Positions 12,201 to 17,791 of a DNA stretch of 64,000 bases are shown piece by piece. Under the pieces are notes generated by a model, which saw only the letters and a program-made list of their open reading frames with translations, did not search any database and was not told the DNA's origin. A program made the position numbers and the translations under genes. The number at the start of each line of letters is the position of its first letter. Position 1 is the stretch's first letter. The stretch is from Steromphala cineraria (lineage: Eukaryota; Mollusca; Gastropoda; Trochida; Trochidae), in assembly GCA_916613615.1 (NCBI GenBank), contig OU744732.1:46739227-46803226 (forward strand), read 5' to 3'.

Positions 12201-15200
12201 CAGCTCAGAAACTGAATTCTAAGTTATGTTTCCATTGAAACTGCCAAAAGTAAATATTAAAAAAAGTTGAAAATATCAAAAGGCACATCAACGGTGACTA
12301 ATCCACATGTATACAAAGTTTCATTGAGCTAGGTCTAACAGTTTTTCAGTTTTGTTCCGGAAACGAAATGTTTACGGACGGACAGGGCAATGATTACCTT
12401 ATATATTTTTTTTAAATGCTAAAAAAGATAATTTTAAATTGAACTCATAATTTCATAATTACGTTTTTGATAATAACAATCAAGTTAACCCATCACCTGA
12501 CAAATTCTTCCTCCGGTATGGGCGGGTCCCAGAGTTTACCAATATTGAGTTGTATAATCTGCAGCAGTGCCCTGACCCCCGTCTCCCTCTCTCTCTCCCA
12601 GTCTATTCCTCCGTTCTCAACTCTCTTCTTCTGTGCTTTCCCTCGTCCACGACCCTGTAGAGGAATAATATTGTGACGTGATTGACATCTACGTGTTTAT
12701 GAAGTCATATAATTGTGAAAACAACATGTTGATGTTTAAGATTTGTGATGCCATGTACTTATCAATGGCAGGGCATTGTTAAAAATCTAGGTTATATCAC
12801 TGCTCTTCCACAAGCGATATCTCCTGTCAAACAGTTTTGTATGCTTACATGGCCTACTTTTTAATAGCACTTGATAGAGAAAGAAATGGAATAGAAGCGG
12901 TAATAAAGAAATTATTATCTCGAAAAGTGTCATAAGACTGTAAGGAAACTTCCGTAAATTTGTGCATAACCTTAGCTCTTGCTCGATTAATACAAAAATT
13001 CATAATGTTTCGTAAAAGTCATCTAACACACTTAGAGTTCCAAGTGTAATTATCTCTATATATTTCACCATAAATAAGTTGCGTGCTTATGAAAAAATAT
13101 TATTTGAGTTGTTTTTGTGATCAGACAAGTTTTTCATAAATTTGCTCACCTTGCCGATGTTGAGACACATGGCGTCAGACCTGAGTGAATCTGTCTCGAA
13201 CATCTCGATAAACTGACACAGGAGATAGACTGTCATCTTGACGAGGTTGAGATTCTCCACCCTCGTGTCGCTCTCGATACCAGTCTCCTCCACCACTCCC
13301 GACACGTGATTGGCTACACTCCTCGCACCTGGGGCGTGAATATTCATATTAATCAACCCTTCAGCTGTTGAACTTATTGTGAAACGACTCAGATAGGTAC
13401 GGCAAAATTTCGTTATTGTAAAAATCATGACATTTTGAAGTCAATTCTTACTCTTTAGGTGAAGAAGATGAAGAAGAACTTTATTCAGTATAAAGGCCAC
13501 AGGCCCATGTACATTGTATACATTACAGATTATAATAATTTACGGTTTTGGTGCTAGATAATGACACATCTTTATATCTAACAGGATAATGAAATTTAAG
13601 TATACAACTAAAATAATGAAGAGCGTAACATAAAAGCTTCTTTGATATAGTTTGCATACAAATATAGACAATTTACATTTTCATTTTGCATTAGAGAAAT
13701 TAGAGAAATTAGAGATGCATTACTTTTACATTCAATACTAGGCAAATATTTCATTCTTACGTCTTTATACAAAGGACACAAAAGCATAAAATGTAATTCG
13801 TCTTCTAAAACATTTTTACAGAAAGGACAAAATCTAAACTCCCTCGGAATATTATTTCTCATTAGGTGGAATACAAGGGATAACAAAATGGGGTGTGAAT
13901 ATTCATATCAATTAACCCTTTAGCTGCTGAACTCATTGTGAAACGAGTCTGATAGGAACAACAGGATTTTCTGGATTACAAACTCTTATTGTGAAAATCT
14001 TTATGGAGTCAGTTCTTACTCAATCAGGTGGGATAACAAAATGGGATTGATAAACCTTTGTTTGTATTGAAAATTACCCGGTGTATAACATTCTCATTTA
14101 TTTAAACTTTCAGATTACTTTCCTCAATATTATTGTCTTTGTTTTGGTATATGTAACCGATTTTGATATCTACTTGTTAGGTTTCCATAGAAACAGCCCA
14201 AAATGAAATTCCAAAAAACATAAAAACTCATCAAGGCCCATCTGCAAGGGCGTCTATTCAAGGCCGGCGTGAAATGTAAGGCAAAATGGTACCCAGTATT
14301 TTACCTCGTATCAAACATTCCCATGTTTCTTCTTTCACAGCGTTGTCAAGATCTTTCTGCAGACTGTAAAGAACATATGAAGAAATTAATTATAAAAAAT
14401 TTGGATACATTTATAAGAATATATCAAAATTCACTCAATATCTATTAGTAATTAATCATTAACACTTTAAAGTCATTATTTCTGTGATAAAAATCATTTT
14501 TTATCTTAGAGTTAGATTTTGAGGGTAATTTTATTTTATTTCAAAAAAGAAAGATAAAAGGATAATTCTTATGATAGCATACTCAAGATTAAAAAACACA
14601 GTCGCAATATTATAAGCCATAAAATTATGGCAGTTATGGGTACTTACTACTTAGTCTTTGTCACATATAACTAATATCTCCTTTGACAGGTCATTTTTAA
14701 AAAAAAGAAGACAGCATGATGCATTTCCAGTATATTTTAGCCAAAGCTGAGGTGAAAATGAACAGAGAACTGAAAATCTGTTTACAGAGTACCTTCCTCA
14801 AAATCCATCATTTATATGCAGGGTCTAATTCTTTTCTGCGTGGGTGACTGTTTCTTACAGCATAATGGTGATCAAAATCGTAACAGGCACAATCTCAACC
14901 CCCTCCAGACAAAAATATTATTTTTATAATCTTTTGTTTTTAGATACGTCGTGGAGTTAAAAATTTTGGTGTACCCCGGTAAGCATAATTTCTCCAGCAT
15001 GGATAATTAAAGGGGGGAAAAGGGTGTTCAGAAATAAATTTTAAAACTTACCATAAAATACTGAAGAGTGAATCAAAATTTTCAACAATTGCAAAACTGT
15101 TAGATCTGATTGCAAATTTGAAATCTGAAAAATAAATTATAAAACAAATAAGACAATATTATGACAAATCACAATATCAACACGACTAGAACTTTTACTT

Positions 15201-16226
15201 TCATCTTACAGTTTGTATGTATTAAAGCTGGGAATAAATTTAAACATGAACTAACAATTGGATACTTTTATATTTTCACAAACCCAAAAGGTAAAATAAT
15301 TAATGAAAGCATCTTCTGGTATGTTATGTAAAATTTAAATCTAATCTTTGAGTAATGCTCCTAGTCTAACACTTAGCCTCTGAAATGAATTTTTTTCAAT
15401 AAATCTATAAAAAAAAGAATGTTACAACTTACCGGTATATATAAAAAAAATAAAAAAAATGAAAAGATGACTGAGATCTAAAATTGGACTTATTATAGAC
15501 TTGCTTAGACTTTAATTTTATTTTAGAGTCTGCCTGAGATGATGATGCTCCATGAAAAATTGCATTCTTATTTTCTCCCTGACTATTGATTGAATTTTTT
15601 TCTTCTGACAGAATCTGTTTTGGACAAAAATGCTGAGAAGGTAACAATTATCACCTTCAGTCCCAAAGACCTTGTCAGACTTTGACTGAACTTAATTGAG
15701 TGCTTTATATAATATTGGGTTTAGATTTTGATTTTCTTGTTCAGTTTGATAAAGATATATTAACAGCTGAGATTGATTGTCAGAGCTCCAAGATAAATTC
15801 AAATTATATATAATATCAATAAAAGCTCAGCATTAGATCATAATAATCTTGATATTTATCTAATATTTCAACCACAGTGAGAAATGAGAAAACAAAAATG
15901 AAAAAAATTCAACCATGAACATTTCATAAAAATCTTTTGAAAATAGAACATTTCTGGGTTTTTTATGCAATGATATTTATCCAACATTTCAACCATAGTG
16001 ACAAATGAGCAAACATTTTATAAAAGTCTTTTGAAATTGTGAGGGTGGAATTAATAGAGAAATTACAGTTATTGTAATGCAATTGTTATTTTCATATATT
16101 TATTTTACCTTGTAATGCTCCAGGCACAAGACGATGAGTCAGTATTTCTTCAACCGAGTATTGGTTTACATTTGTCTTGCTCAACAGGTCATCTCGGGAC
16201 ACCGGGATAACAAACTCAAAATTCAT
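153..16226 (-). CDS. NCAPD2: Condensin I subunit D2 (CAP-D2), N-terminal part; 11 coding exons, 3' part beyond left edge
   Basis: CAP-D2 is the HEAT-repeat subunit of condensin I, which loads on chromosomes at nuclear envelope breakdown and compacts them. Coding exons on the minus strand are 16226-16109, 15124-15052, 14363-14305, 13328-13150, 12654-12497, 10259-10138, 9743-9620, 2746-2599, 1843-1721, 1301-1227 and 287-153. All have AG/GT borders and agreeing phases, giving one 438-codon frame. Family hallmarks seen: an N-terminal MNFEFVIPVS and VNQYSVEEIL (vertebrate CAP-D2 begins with a similar FxxPxS...VNQY stretch), EEEFVSLV, LQHFEHL, REIGRIDSQDLSRD, SYSMRNGVLGVLGEIL and VGRLQDKSSQVRKYAIQL. 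Full-length relatives are about 1400 aa, so roughly two thirds of the protein lies outside the window. The start is the first ATG after the acceptor and matches the family start. Intron 7 carries the DIRS element; intron 6 carries a repeat with nuclear-receptor motifs. Confidence 0.95.
310..490 (-). mobile_element. tRNA-derived SINE, 5'-truncated copy
   Basis: The reverse strand contains GATATAAGTGAAATACCCTT and GCGGCATTAAACCCAG, the 3' end of the SINE seen full length at 17841-18070, followed by an (ACCTG)n tail. Confidence 0.75.
720..1089. mobile_element. hAT-type MITE, 370 bp (copy 1)
   Basis: Terminal inverted repeats TAGAGGTGTAACGATAC / GTTACACCTCTA. Flanked by GTAATTGC and GTAACTTC, a decayed 8-bp target duplication (6/8). 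Related over its length to 19353-19732. Confidence 0.85.
1105..1200 (-). mobile_element. SINE head fragment
   Basis: The reverse strand has TTCAGATCAAGAGGTCTG and GGTACGAATCT, matching the tRNA-like head of the 17841 SINE in decayed form. Lies just outside NCAPD2 coding exon 10. Confidence 0.6.
1227..1301 (-). CDS. NCAPD2: NCAPD2 coding exon 10 (codons 369-393)
   Basis: A 75-bp phase-0 exon with acceptor ttttcag and donor gtaagt. Encodes HDVHAFVRSKVLQIW, a signature HEAT repeat of CAP-D2. SINE fragments lie on both sides of it. Confidence 0.95.
1375..1450 (-). mobile_element. SINE body fragment
   Basis: The reverse strand has CACTGAATTTCAGCGTAGTA and CCACCTATGGTT, matching the body of the 17841 SINE. 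On the other side of NCAPD2 coding exon 10 from the 1105-1200 fragment. Confidence 0.6.
1721..1843 (-). CDS. NCAPD2: NCAPD2 coding exon 9 (codons 328-368)
   Basis: Acceptor tgccttccag, donor gtaaga. Encodes SYSMRNGVLGVLGEIL and NTRDSFFDKLE. Sequence just outside the acceptor is repeated at about 2350-2425. Confidence 0.94.
2217..2300. repeat. Short dispersed repeat, copy 1
   Basis: Starts CCAATCGCAAGGACGGCGG and shares about 65 bp with 52978-53040. Nature unknown, perhaps part of a MITE. Confidence 0.55.
2599..2746 (-). CDS. NCAPD2: NCAPD2 coding exon 8 (codons 278-327)
   Basis: The acceptor is ttgccag ending at 2747. Taking the AGAG after it as exon is required to keep phase and gives REIGRIDSQDLSRDTSG, as in the family. 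Donor gtgagt. Continues SYSLFLVELAERVPEVMLP. Confidence 0.94.
2980..3220 (-). repeat. DIRS downstream inverted terminal repeat (3' in coding sense) with extended tip
   Basis: Shares about 205 bp with 9214-9422 in inverted orientation. The outer 35 bp (2980-3014) is specific to this end and recurs inverted at about 3275-3310. Confidence 0.9.
3258..3356 (-). repeat. DIRS internal complementary region
   Basis: Joined reverse complements of the two element tips: 3258-3310 pairs with about 2980-3032, and 3311-3356 pairs with 9389-9434. Serves as template bridging the linear RNA ends in the DIRS replication model. Confidence 0.88.
3740..4810 (-). CDS. DIRS ORF3, tyrosine recombinase (356 aa)
   Basis: Start chosen at ATG 4810-4808, just before the SAM-like core-binding domain (about aa 15-110). 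Catalytic domain: TSGRRVGD (Arg 162/163), AHSVR (His293, Arg296), IWS (Trp319) and KHYQLD (Tyr329), the R-H-x-x-R-W-Y set of tyrosine recombinases. The enzyme would integrate the circular DNA intermediate. The same frame stays open upstream to 6847 but that part has no recombinase similarity. Confidence 0.92.
   Translation of the reverse strand: MASVRNRLQESGIPARIADTILASRRDSTKVQYNERWACYARWCNDREILDPFSADLVSVLEFLQTRLDAGLAASTVRGYSTAISAIHMPVDGALLGNHPLVQRFLAGVDRIRPPVRRISPSWDLSIVLDWLSGPTFKSWEGLSLQLLTWKTAFLVAVTSGRRVGDIHAMSADPELTVFHKDRVSIRLPDSYRPKVDQTFHVTAPIELPALMQPSIGGSVKAVPHVLDVRRCLRAYIKRTKEGRKQKQLFCCYGGGKTGEPASKQTISRWLVSTICMAYVNKGHEPPGQLRAHSVRAVATSTAYAAALPIEEICSAAIWSRPSTFIKHYQLDKHSSERARFGRTVLSGGQNRNPSD
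4639..6726 (-). CDS. DIRS ORF2, reverse transcriptase / RNase H / methylase-like polyprotein
   Basis: RT core with FLVTKKDGGFRPILNLKFLN, SIDLKDAYLHVPMHP, FRVLPFGISTAPRVFTK and the catalytic HPYLDDWLI. RNase H follows with TDASLTGWGGV, ELRAVRLAF, LDNQTAMTYI and ADALSR. A C-terminal domain (FQVDLFAS...DAFALDW...WAFPP) matches the methyltransferase-like domain usual in DIRS elements. All motifs appear intact. No ATG is evident: the frame is open upstream into ORF1, so expression may use frameshifting or splicing at the pyrimidine-CAG just upstream. Overlaps the recombinase ORF by 172 bp. Confidence 0.92.
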   Translation of the reverse strand: MTPGLSVEVPTVPAVHCLLPQTPVGGRLALFVEDWGKATTNPWVLSTLREGHLPAWKGAPPSFAGVRCTPVPRDREKAEVLRAEVKALLDKAAIEVVPKGQEESGFYSTYFLVTKKDGGFRPILNLKFLNTLLEVPSFKMETLRSVIASVETGDWLTSIDLKDAYLHVPMHPQFKQYLRFAFDGVCYQFRVLPFGISTAPRVFTKLMLIPAQVARSQGRCCHPYLDDWLIRALSRARSQEATQAILGILVSLGWIVNLKKSDLVPSQDLVFLGARFQSGLGIVSLAPDRMFKVQLVTLRFMQSPVHSARAWLQLLGNMAATVDVVWRARLRMRPAQQALAGLSSQSESLEKLVSIPEWLFPHLWWWTEAVHLARGLPLDPPQPTVTIQTDASLTGWGGVLNHLTASGLWTKDEVSLHINVLELRAVRLAFRHFLEHIRGQVVRLDNQTAMTYILKQGGTVSPTLLQEAWHFILWCDQFRIQVKPVYLPGVDNVRADALSRRILTPHEWKLHSEIFEVISQLFGPFQVDLFASGTTNQLPVFCSRVPDQRALSPDAFALDWTDRVLWAFPPLPLVPRVLSQLACQPPQLLVLLAPLWPAQSWFPTVLRYLTMPPVLLPFRQDLLTQEGAPHPNPKIQWVAWPLSGIASRRAVFLQELQTQYWLRGGIRQRFSTTRDGPVMRAGVTIGRSSIPFLQI
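6744..8723 (-). CDS. DIRS ORF1, Gag-like protein (open frame 659 aa; true start uncertain)
   Basis: The N-terminal third has three CxxC pairs (C50/C53, C66/C69, C80/C83), a pattern typical of DIRS Gag-like proteins. A Lys/Arg-rich stretch, a Pro/Gly/Thr-rich linker, a helical central domain and an RG-rich tail (YGRGRGRGKGRGGG) follow, the last suggesting nucleic-acid binding. The first ~40 codons are hydrophobic and probably not coding, so the real start may be nearer the Cys cluster or after a splice. The stop TAA at 6746-6744 is followed at once by a pyrimidine tract and CAG leading into ORF2. Confidence 0.8.
   Translation of the reverse strand: MLSHSFYISSPLRCENIIIVYIFANSIFMFLPPPPLLLLLGDSLQSFKQCKGCRINMPPADGHGKCLRCLVEDAHEDSDCSVCLGFTPDTRAKRHADVLFYTNLMNAGEDIHEKDPPSKLKRKSKGKGKAKATPSPIRTVTDMEVSDGEQRQPPANKQNKSLPPPPPPAPFDINQFSLTLQGQMKGFLEQALSGFRKEIGLAAQIVPDANSQSGVTGSTAMSNPGTSAGGGTDHGTVTVLPSGSVTDTNVMRTLQTTPVHPGGSGVGSNPKSTDPGTTVPGQGPGSGGLTVLPVQPVLPGATPRDVPPSDPPLVLDPTVTGDRDLEGDPEAGDSEEDSWLPYHVLLGQVKDRFVLGLPGVAAPIPQPDPTGFRLPGDAFAAGKAARASLRLLPTVETEVVNPLLDGRRSVWDLKDLTRRYPLGEGELWEVPVVDECVLTSVNLASTQAKQEYRRLPPFGQQAPLLRTVYMSYQTMYKNAVQQMKVAVHSAYLAALQTQALAKEKDSDSVIFHRQLAEVGSHLGKDSIRSAASQVMCAVMGMRRLWLNTSTYNQATTQTLLDLPYRLGSTLFPGAVQVVKEAADLAAATKEAQVLLEEPKVKRQRPPMPSTTNQVSPVASLYAPITGGYGRGRGRGKGRGGGRQQKRQAFRGRGKPPQGS
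9214..9434 (-). repeat. DIRS upstream inverted terminal repeat (5' in coding sense)
   Basis: Reverse complement of 3015-3220 over about 205 bp with no difference seen. Its own outer tip (9423-9434) differs from the other end and is copied in the internal complementary region. Confidence 0.9.
9620..9743 (-). CDS. NCAPD2: NCAPD2 coding exon 7 (codons 237-278)
   Basis: Acceptor attgcag, donor gtaagt. Encodes KVIQLLQHFEHLVTPLSL and ends VVSEVM plus two bases of an Arg codon completed after the DIRS-bearing intron. Confidence 0.94.
10138..10259 (-). CDS. NCAPD2: NCAPD2 coding exon 6 (codons 196-237)
   Basis: Acceptor attttcag, donor gtaagt. Encodes SLVSNTCYKLLENPGI and VKRYNHGL, both recognisable CAP-D2 HEAT-repeat segments. 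Confidence 0.94.
10333..10476 (+). mobile_element. Short retro-insert, Penelope-like 3' fragment candidate
   Basis: A 144-bp insert between two copies of ATTAGCTTA (10324-10332 and 10477-10485). It has GGTATA...TATACC stem followed by CGAAACGTC, resembling the stem II/GAAA half of a hammerhead ribozyme as found at ends of Penelope-like elements. The CTGANGA half is degenerate (TTGAAAA). Family assignment is inference. Confidence 0.45.
10686..11988 (-). mobile_element. Hairpin-ended repeat family A, copy 1 (1303 bp)
   Basis: Oriented opposite to the copy at 33000. Runs from CTAG (10686-10689) and a subterminal hairpin (TTTGCGG gata CCGCAAA) through eight TGACCTTGACCTT-type clusters to a terminal hairpin with 13-bp arms TAGCAGCCCTGTC / GACAGGGCTGCTA (11959-11988). 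A short CGG repeat lies near that end. Lies in NCAPD2 intron 6. Confidence 0.85.
12083..12372 (+). repeat. Family C: two ~145-bp tandem units
   Basis: Units start GTTTCCAT at 12083 and 12228 and share GAGCTAGGTCTAACAGTTTT. The end GGACGGACAGGGCAATGAT is a dispersed-repeat terminus. A further remnant is at about 14180-14240. Confidence 0.6.
12497..12654 (-). CDS. NCAPD2: NCAPD2 coding exon 5 (codons 144-196)
   Basis: Starts with a basic GRGRGKAQKKR segment, then DWERERETGVRALLQIIQL and LWDPPIPEEEFV. This order (basic linker, W-E-rich stretch, LW...EEEFVSLV) is that of vertebrate CAP-D2. Donor gtgatg. Confidence 0.94.
13150..13328 (-). CDS. NCAPD2: NCAPD2 coding exon 4 (codons 84-143)
   Basis: Acceptor gccccag, donor gtgagc. 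Encodes a helical stretch containing NLVKMTVYLLCQFIEMFE and ending SDAMCLNIGK, consistent with the region before the first HEAT repeats. Confidence 0.92.
13455..13886 (-). pseudogene. 5'-truncated non-LTR retrotransposon tail
   Basis: The minus-strand frame 13886-13608 (92 aa) has FCPFCKNVLEDELHFMLLCP and LYKDVR, the Cys-rich C-terminal motif found after the RT in many non-LTR elements. A short 3'UTR with AATAAA (13485-13480) and TTCTTCATC repeats follows. RT is absent; clade not determined. Confidence 0.7.
14305..14363 (-). CDS. NCAPD2: NCAPD2 coding exon 3 (codons 64-84)
   Basis: A 59-bp exon with acceptor ttacag and donor gtaaaa. It encodes LQKDLDNAVKEETWECLIR. The assignment rests on phase agreement with both neighbours. 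Confidence 0.88.
15052..15124 (-). CDS. NCAPD2: NCAPD2 coding exon 2 (codons 40-64)
   Basis: Acceptor ttttcag before 15124, donor gtaagt after 15052. Encodes FAIVENFDSLFSIL, matching the FDxxYSIL segment of CAP-D2 proteins. Confidence 0.92.
16109..16226 (-). CDS. NCAPD2: NCAPD2 coding exon 1 (codons 1-40)
   Basis: ATG at 16226-16224 lies five bases inside an exon whose acceptor (tttgttgcag) ends at 16232. The donor gtaaaat follows 16109. It encodes the conserved N-terminus with VNQYSVEEILTHRL and ends in phase 1. Confidence 0.93.
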
Positions 16227-16814
16227 CTTTTCTGCAACAAAGATAAGTGTACGTTAGGCCTTGAAAAAAGGAGTTTGTTTCTGGTTTCAGTGCAAGCATT
16301 ATCTAGTTTGAATCCAAAACATCAAATCTATTTTGTAGATGACAAGGGAAAACACTCATTTCTGTTCATGTAGTCAATCAAAGTTGCTTTTTTTAAGTCC
16401 GTAAGTAATAAGTTTTGATTTGTTTTAGGCCTATGTTGAATATTTGTTTTGTTCATTTACAGAAAAAAAATATTGATGAAAAATAAATATTTGCGTCATT
16501 GTTATCATTTTTGTCTGTCAAGACAAAACAACAAAACGTTGGGATAGATTATGATGATGACGATGACATCGATACGATGATCATGCAGGATAAATAATAA
16601 TTTGCCCAAAACACAAAAAGATGTATCTAAAAAGGTGATCACAGTCTGTTCGCGAGTGTTGTTCCAACAATCTGACATTTGAAAACAACTCAAGTAAGCT
16701 CACAAATATTGTATCATTATCAACATGGCAACAAATCTAGACAAAGCTACAAATCAAGGGACGATCAGACAATGCCGATTGTTTCTTTGAAAACTTAGAT
16801 ATGGATCAACTTAC

Positions 16815-16905
16815 CATTAATTTGGCTAAATACTCATCGAAGGTTAATAATCCTTGTTTATTTGATAAGTCCAGTGTGATTTCACGCACCTTCCGGGTTT
16901 GAAAA
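16815..16905 (-). other. NCAPD2: NCAPD2 5'UTR exon (start approximate)
   Basis: A good donor (AATG followed by gtaagt) ends at 16815, upstream of coding exon 1. The remaining 5'UTR therefore probably lies here, with a ~580-bp intron before 16231. It contains a three-codon upstream ORF (ATG AGT ATT TAG). The 5' end was not seen; 16905 is a guess from the position of the promoter motifs. Confidence 0.5.
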
Positions 16906-17192
16906 GTGCGCTCGGGGATTCAATTCACCGGTCGATATCCAATGAAAACGCTACAAAAGCGACAGTGCGTAATGTTTTATTTTCGATATTAAAATTATAG
17001 AAACAATTATCAAGGTTTAGCGCGGTATTTTTCTCAAGAACGATTTGTATATGTAGTTTCATGTGCTGTTTAAAATTTTTAAATCAATGTTCGTATTTTG
17101 TTCAAATGATAGAAGCGTATTTGTCGTAGTGCGGGACAACCGGATACTCTCGCGGCGACGTTTACCGGGAGAATGTGAAATGTTTTAGAATA
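16816..17192. promoter_or_regulatory. Shared head-to-head promoter of NCAPD2 and POM121
   Basis: The two genes diverge from here, with about 380 bp between the NCAPD2 UTR donor and the POM121 ATG. No TATA box is evident. An ETS-type site (CCTTCCGGG, 16889-16897) and a CCAAT box (16939-16943) are visible, and a more GC-rich stretch with several CpGs lies at 17120-17170. ETS and CCAAT sites are typical of bidirectional housekeeping promoters; their use here is inferred. Confidence 0.6.
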
Positions 17193-17791
17193 ATGTCATC
17201 AATTTTATACACAGTTTTTGCTGTTATTTCTTTTATTTTATTATCATGGATTTTATTTGGTTTTAAGTTGACCCTGTTGTTATTTGTTTTAGCGATTTTA
17301 AGCGTTCTTTTATTGGACGAGGGTAGAGAATGGACGGGCTCTCTTCCGGTCAATGTTGAATCGCTGGTCAAGCCTGTGGCAGTGGCTGCACGAGATTTTA
17401 AACTGACCACAAAGTACATTGGAACACGGATATACAGGTCAACTTATACGAGAGCCATCATCATGTTCGACAGTTGGAACCCACTGCAATGGCTATGGAA
17501 GGGAGGGGAGGCGAAGAAACCCGGCGGTTCAGGACAAAGATCAAAATTTTTAAGAAGACCAAAAAGTAGTCAAAGTAAAAAACAAAAAGAAAATCCATTA
17601 AATCTCACAACTCCCATATCAAAGTCAACACCAAAGTCTCCCAGGAAAAATTTCGCAGCAAATAGAACTTTTGATGATCCTAATAGAAGCATATCAGTGT
17701 TGAATGCATCAGGACCACTCCTCTCTTCACCCATGATGCCTCACATCAAGAGGGCTGTAGCAAACAACACTTCACAAAATGACACATTCAG
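17193..17791 (+). CDS. POM121: POM121 exon 1: membrane anchor and start of basic region (aa 1-200)
   Basis: Begins MSSILYTVFAVISFILLSWI. About 39 hydrophobic residues follow the start, long enough for one or two membrane passes (one in vertebrates). An amphipathic stretch and a Lys/Ser/Pro-rich region follow. The donor is gtttgt after 17791, phase 2. The frame reads through into intron to a stop at 17852. Confidence 0.9.

Noticed and set aside
17175..17192. In-frame GTG upstream of POM121 ATG as start
   Set aside because: Nuclear genes rarely start at GTG; ATG 17193 puts the membrane segment right at the N-terminus as in the family.
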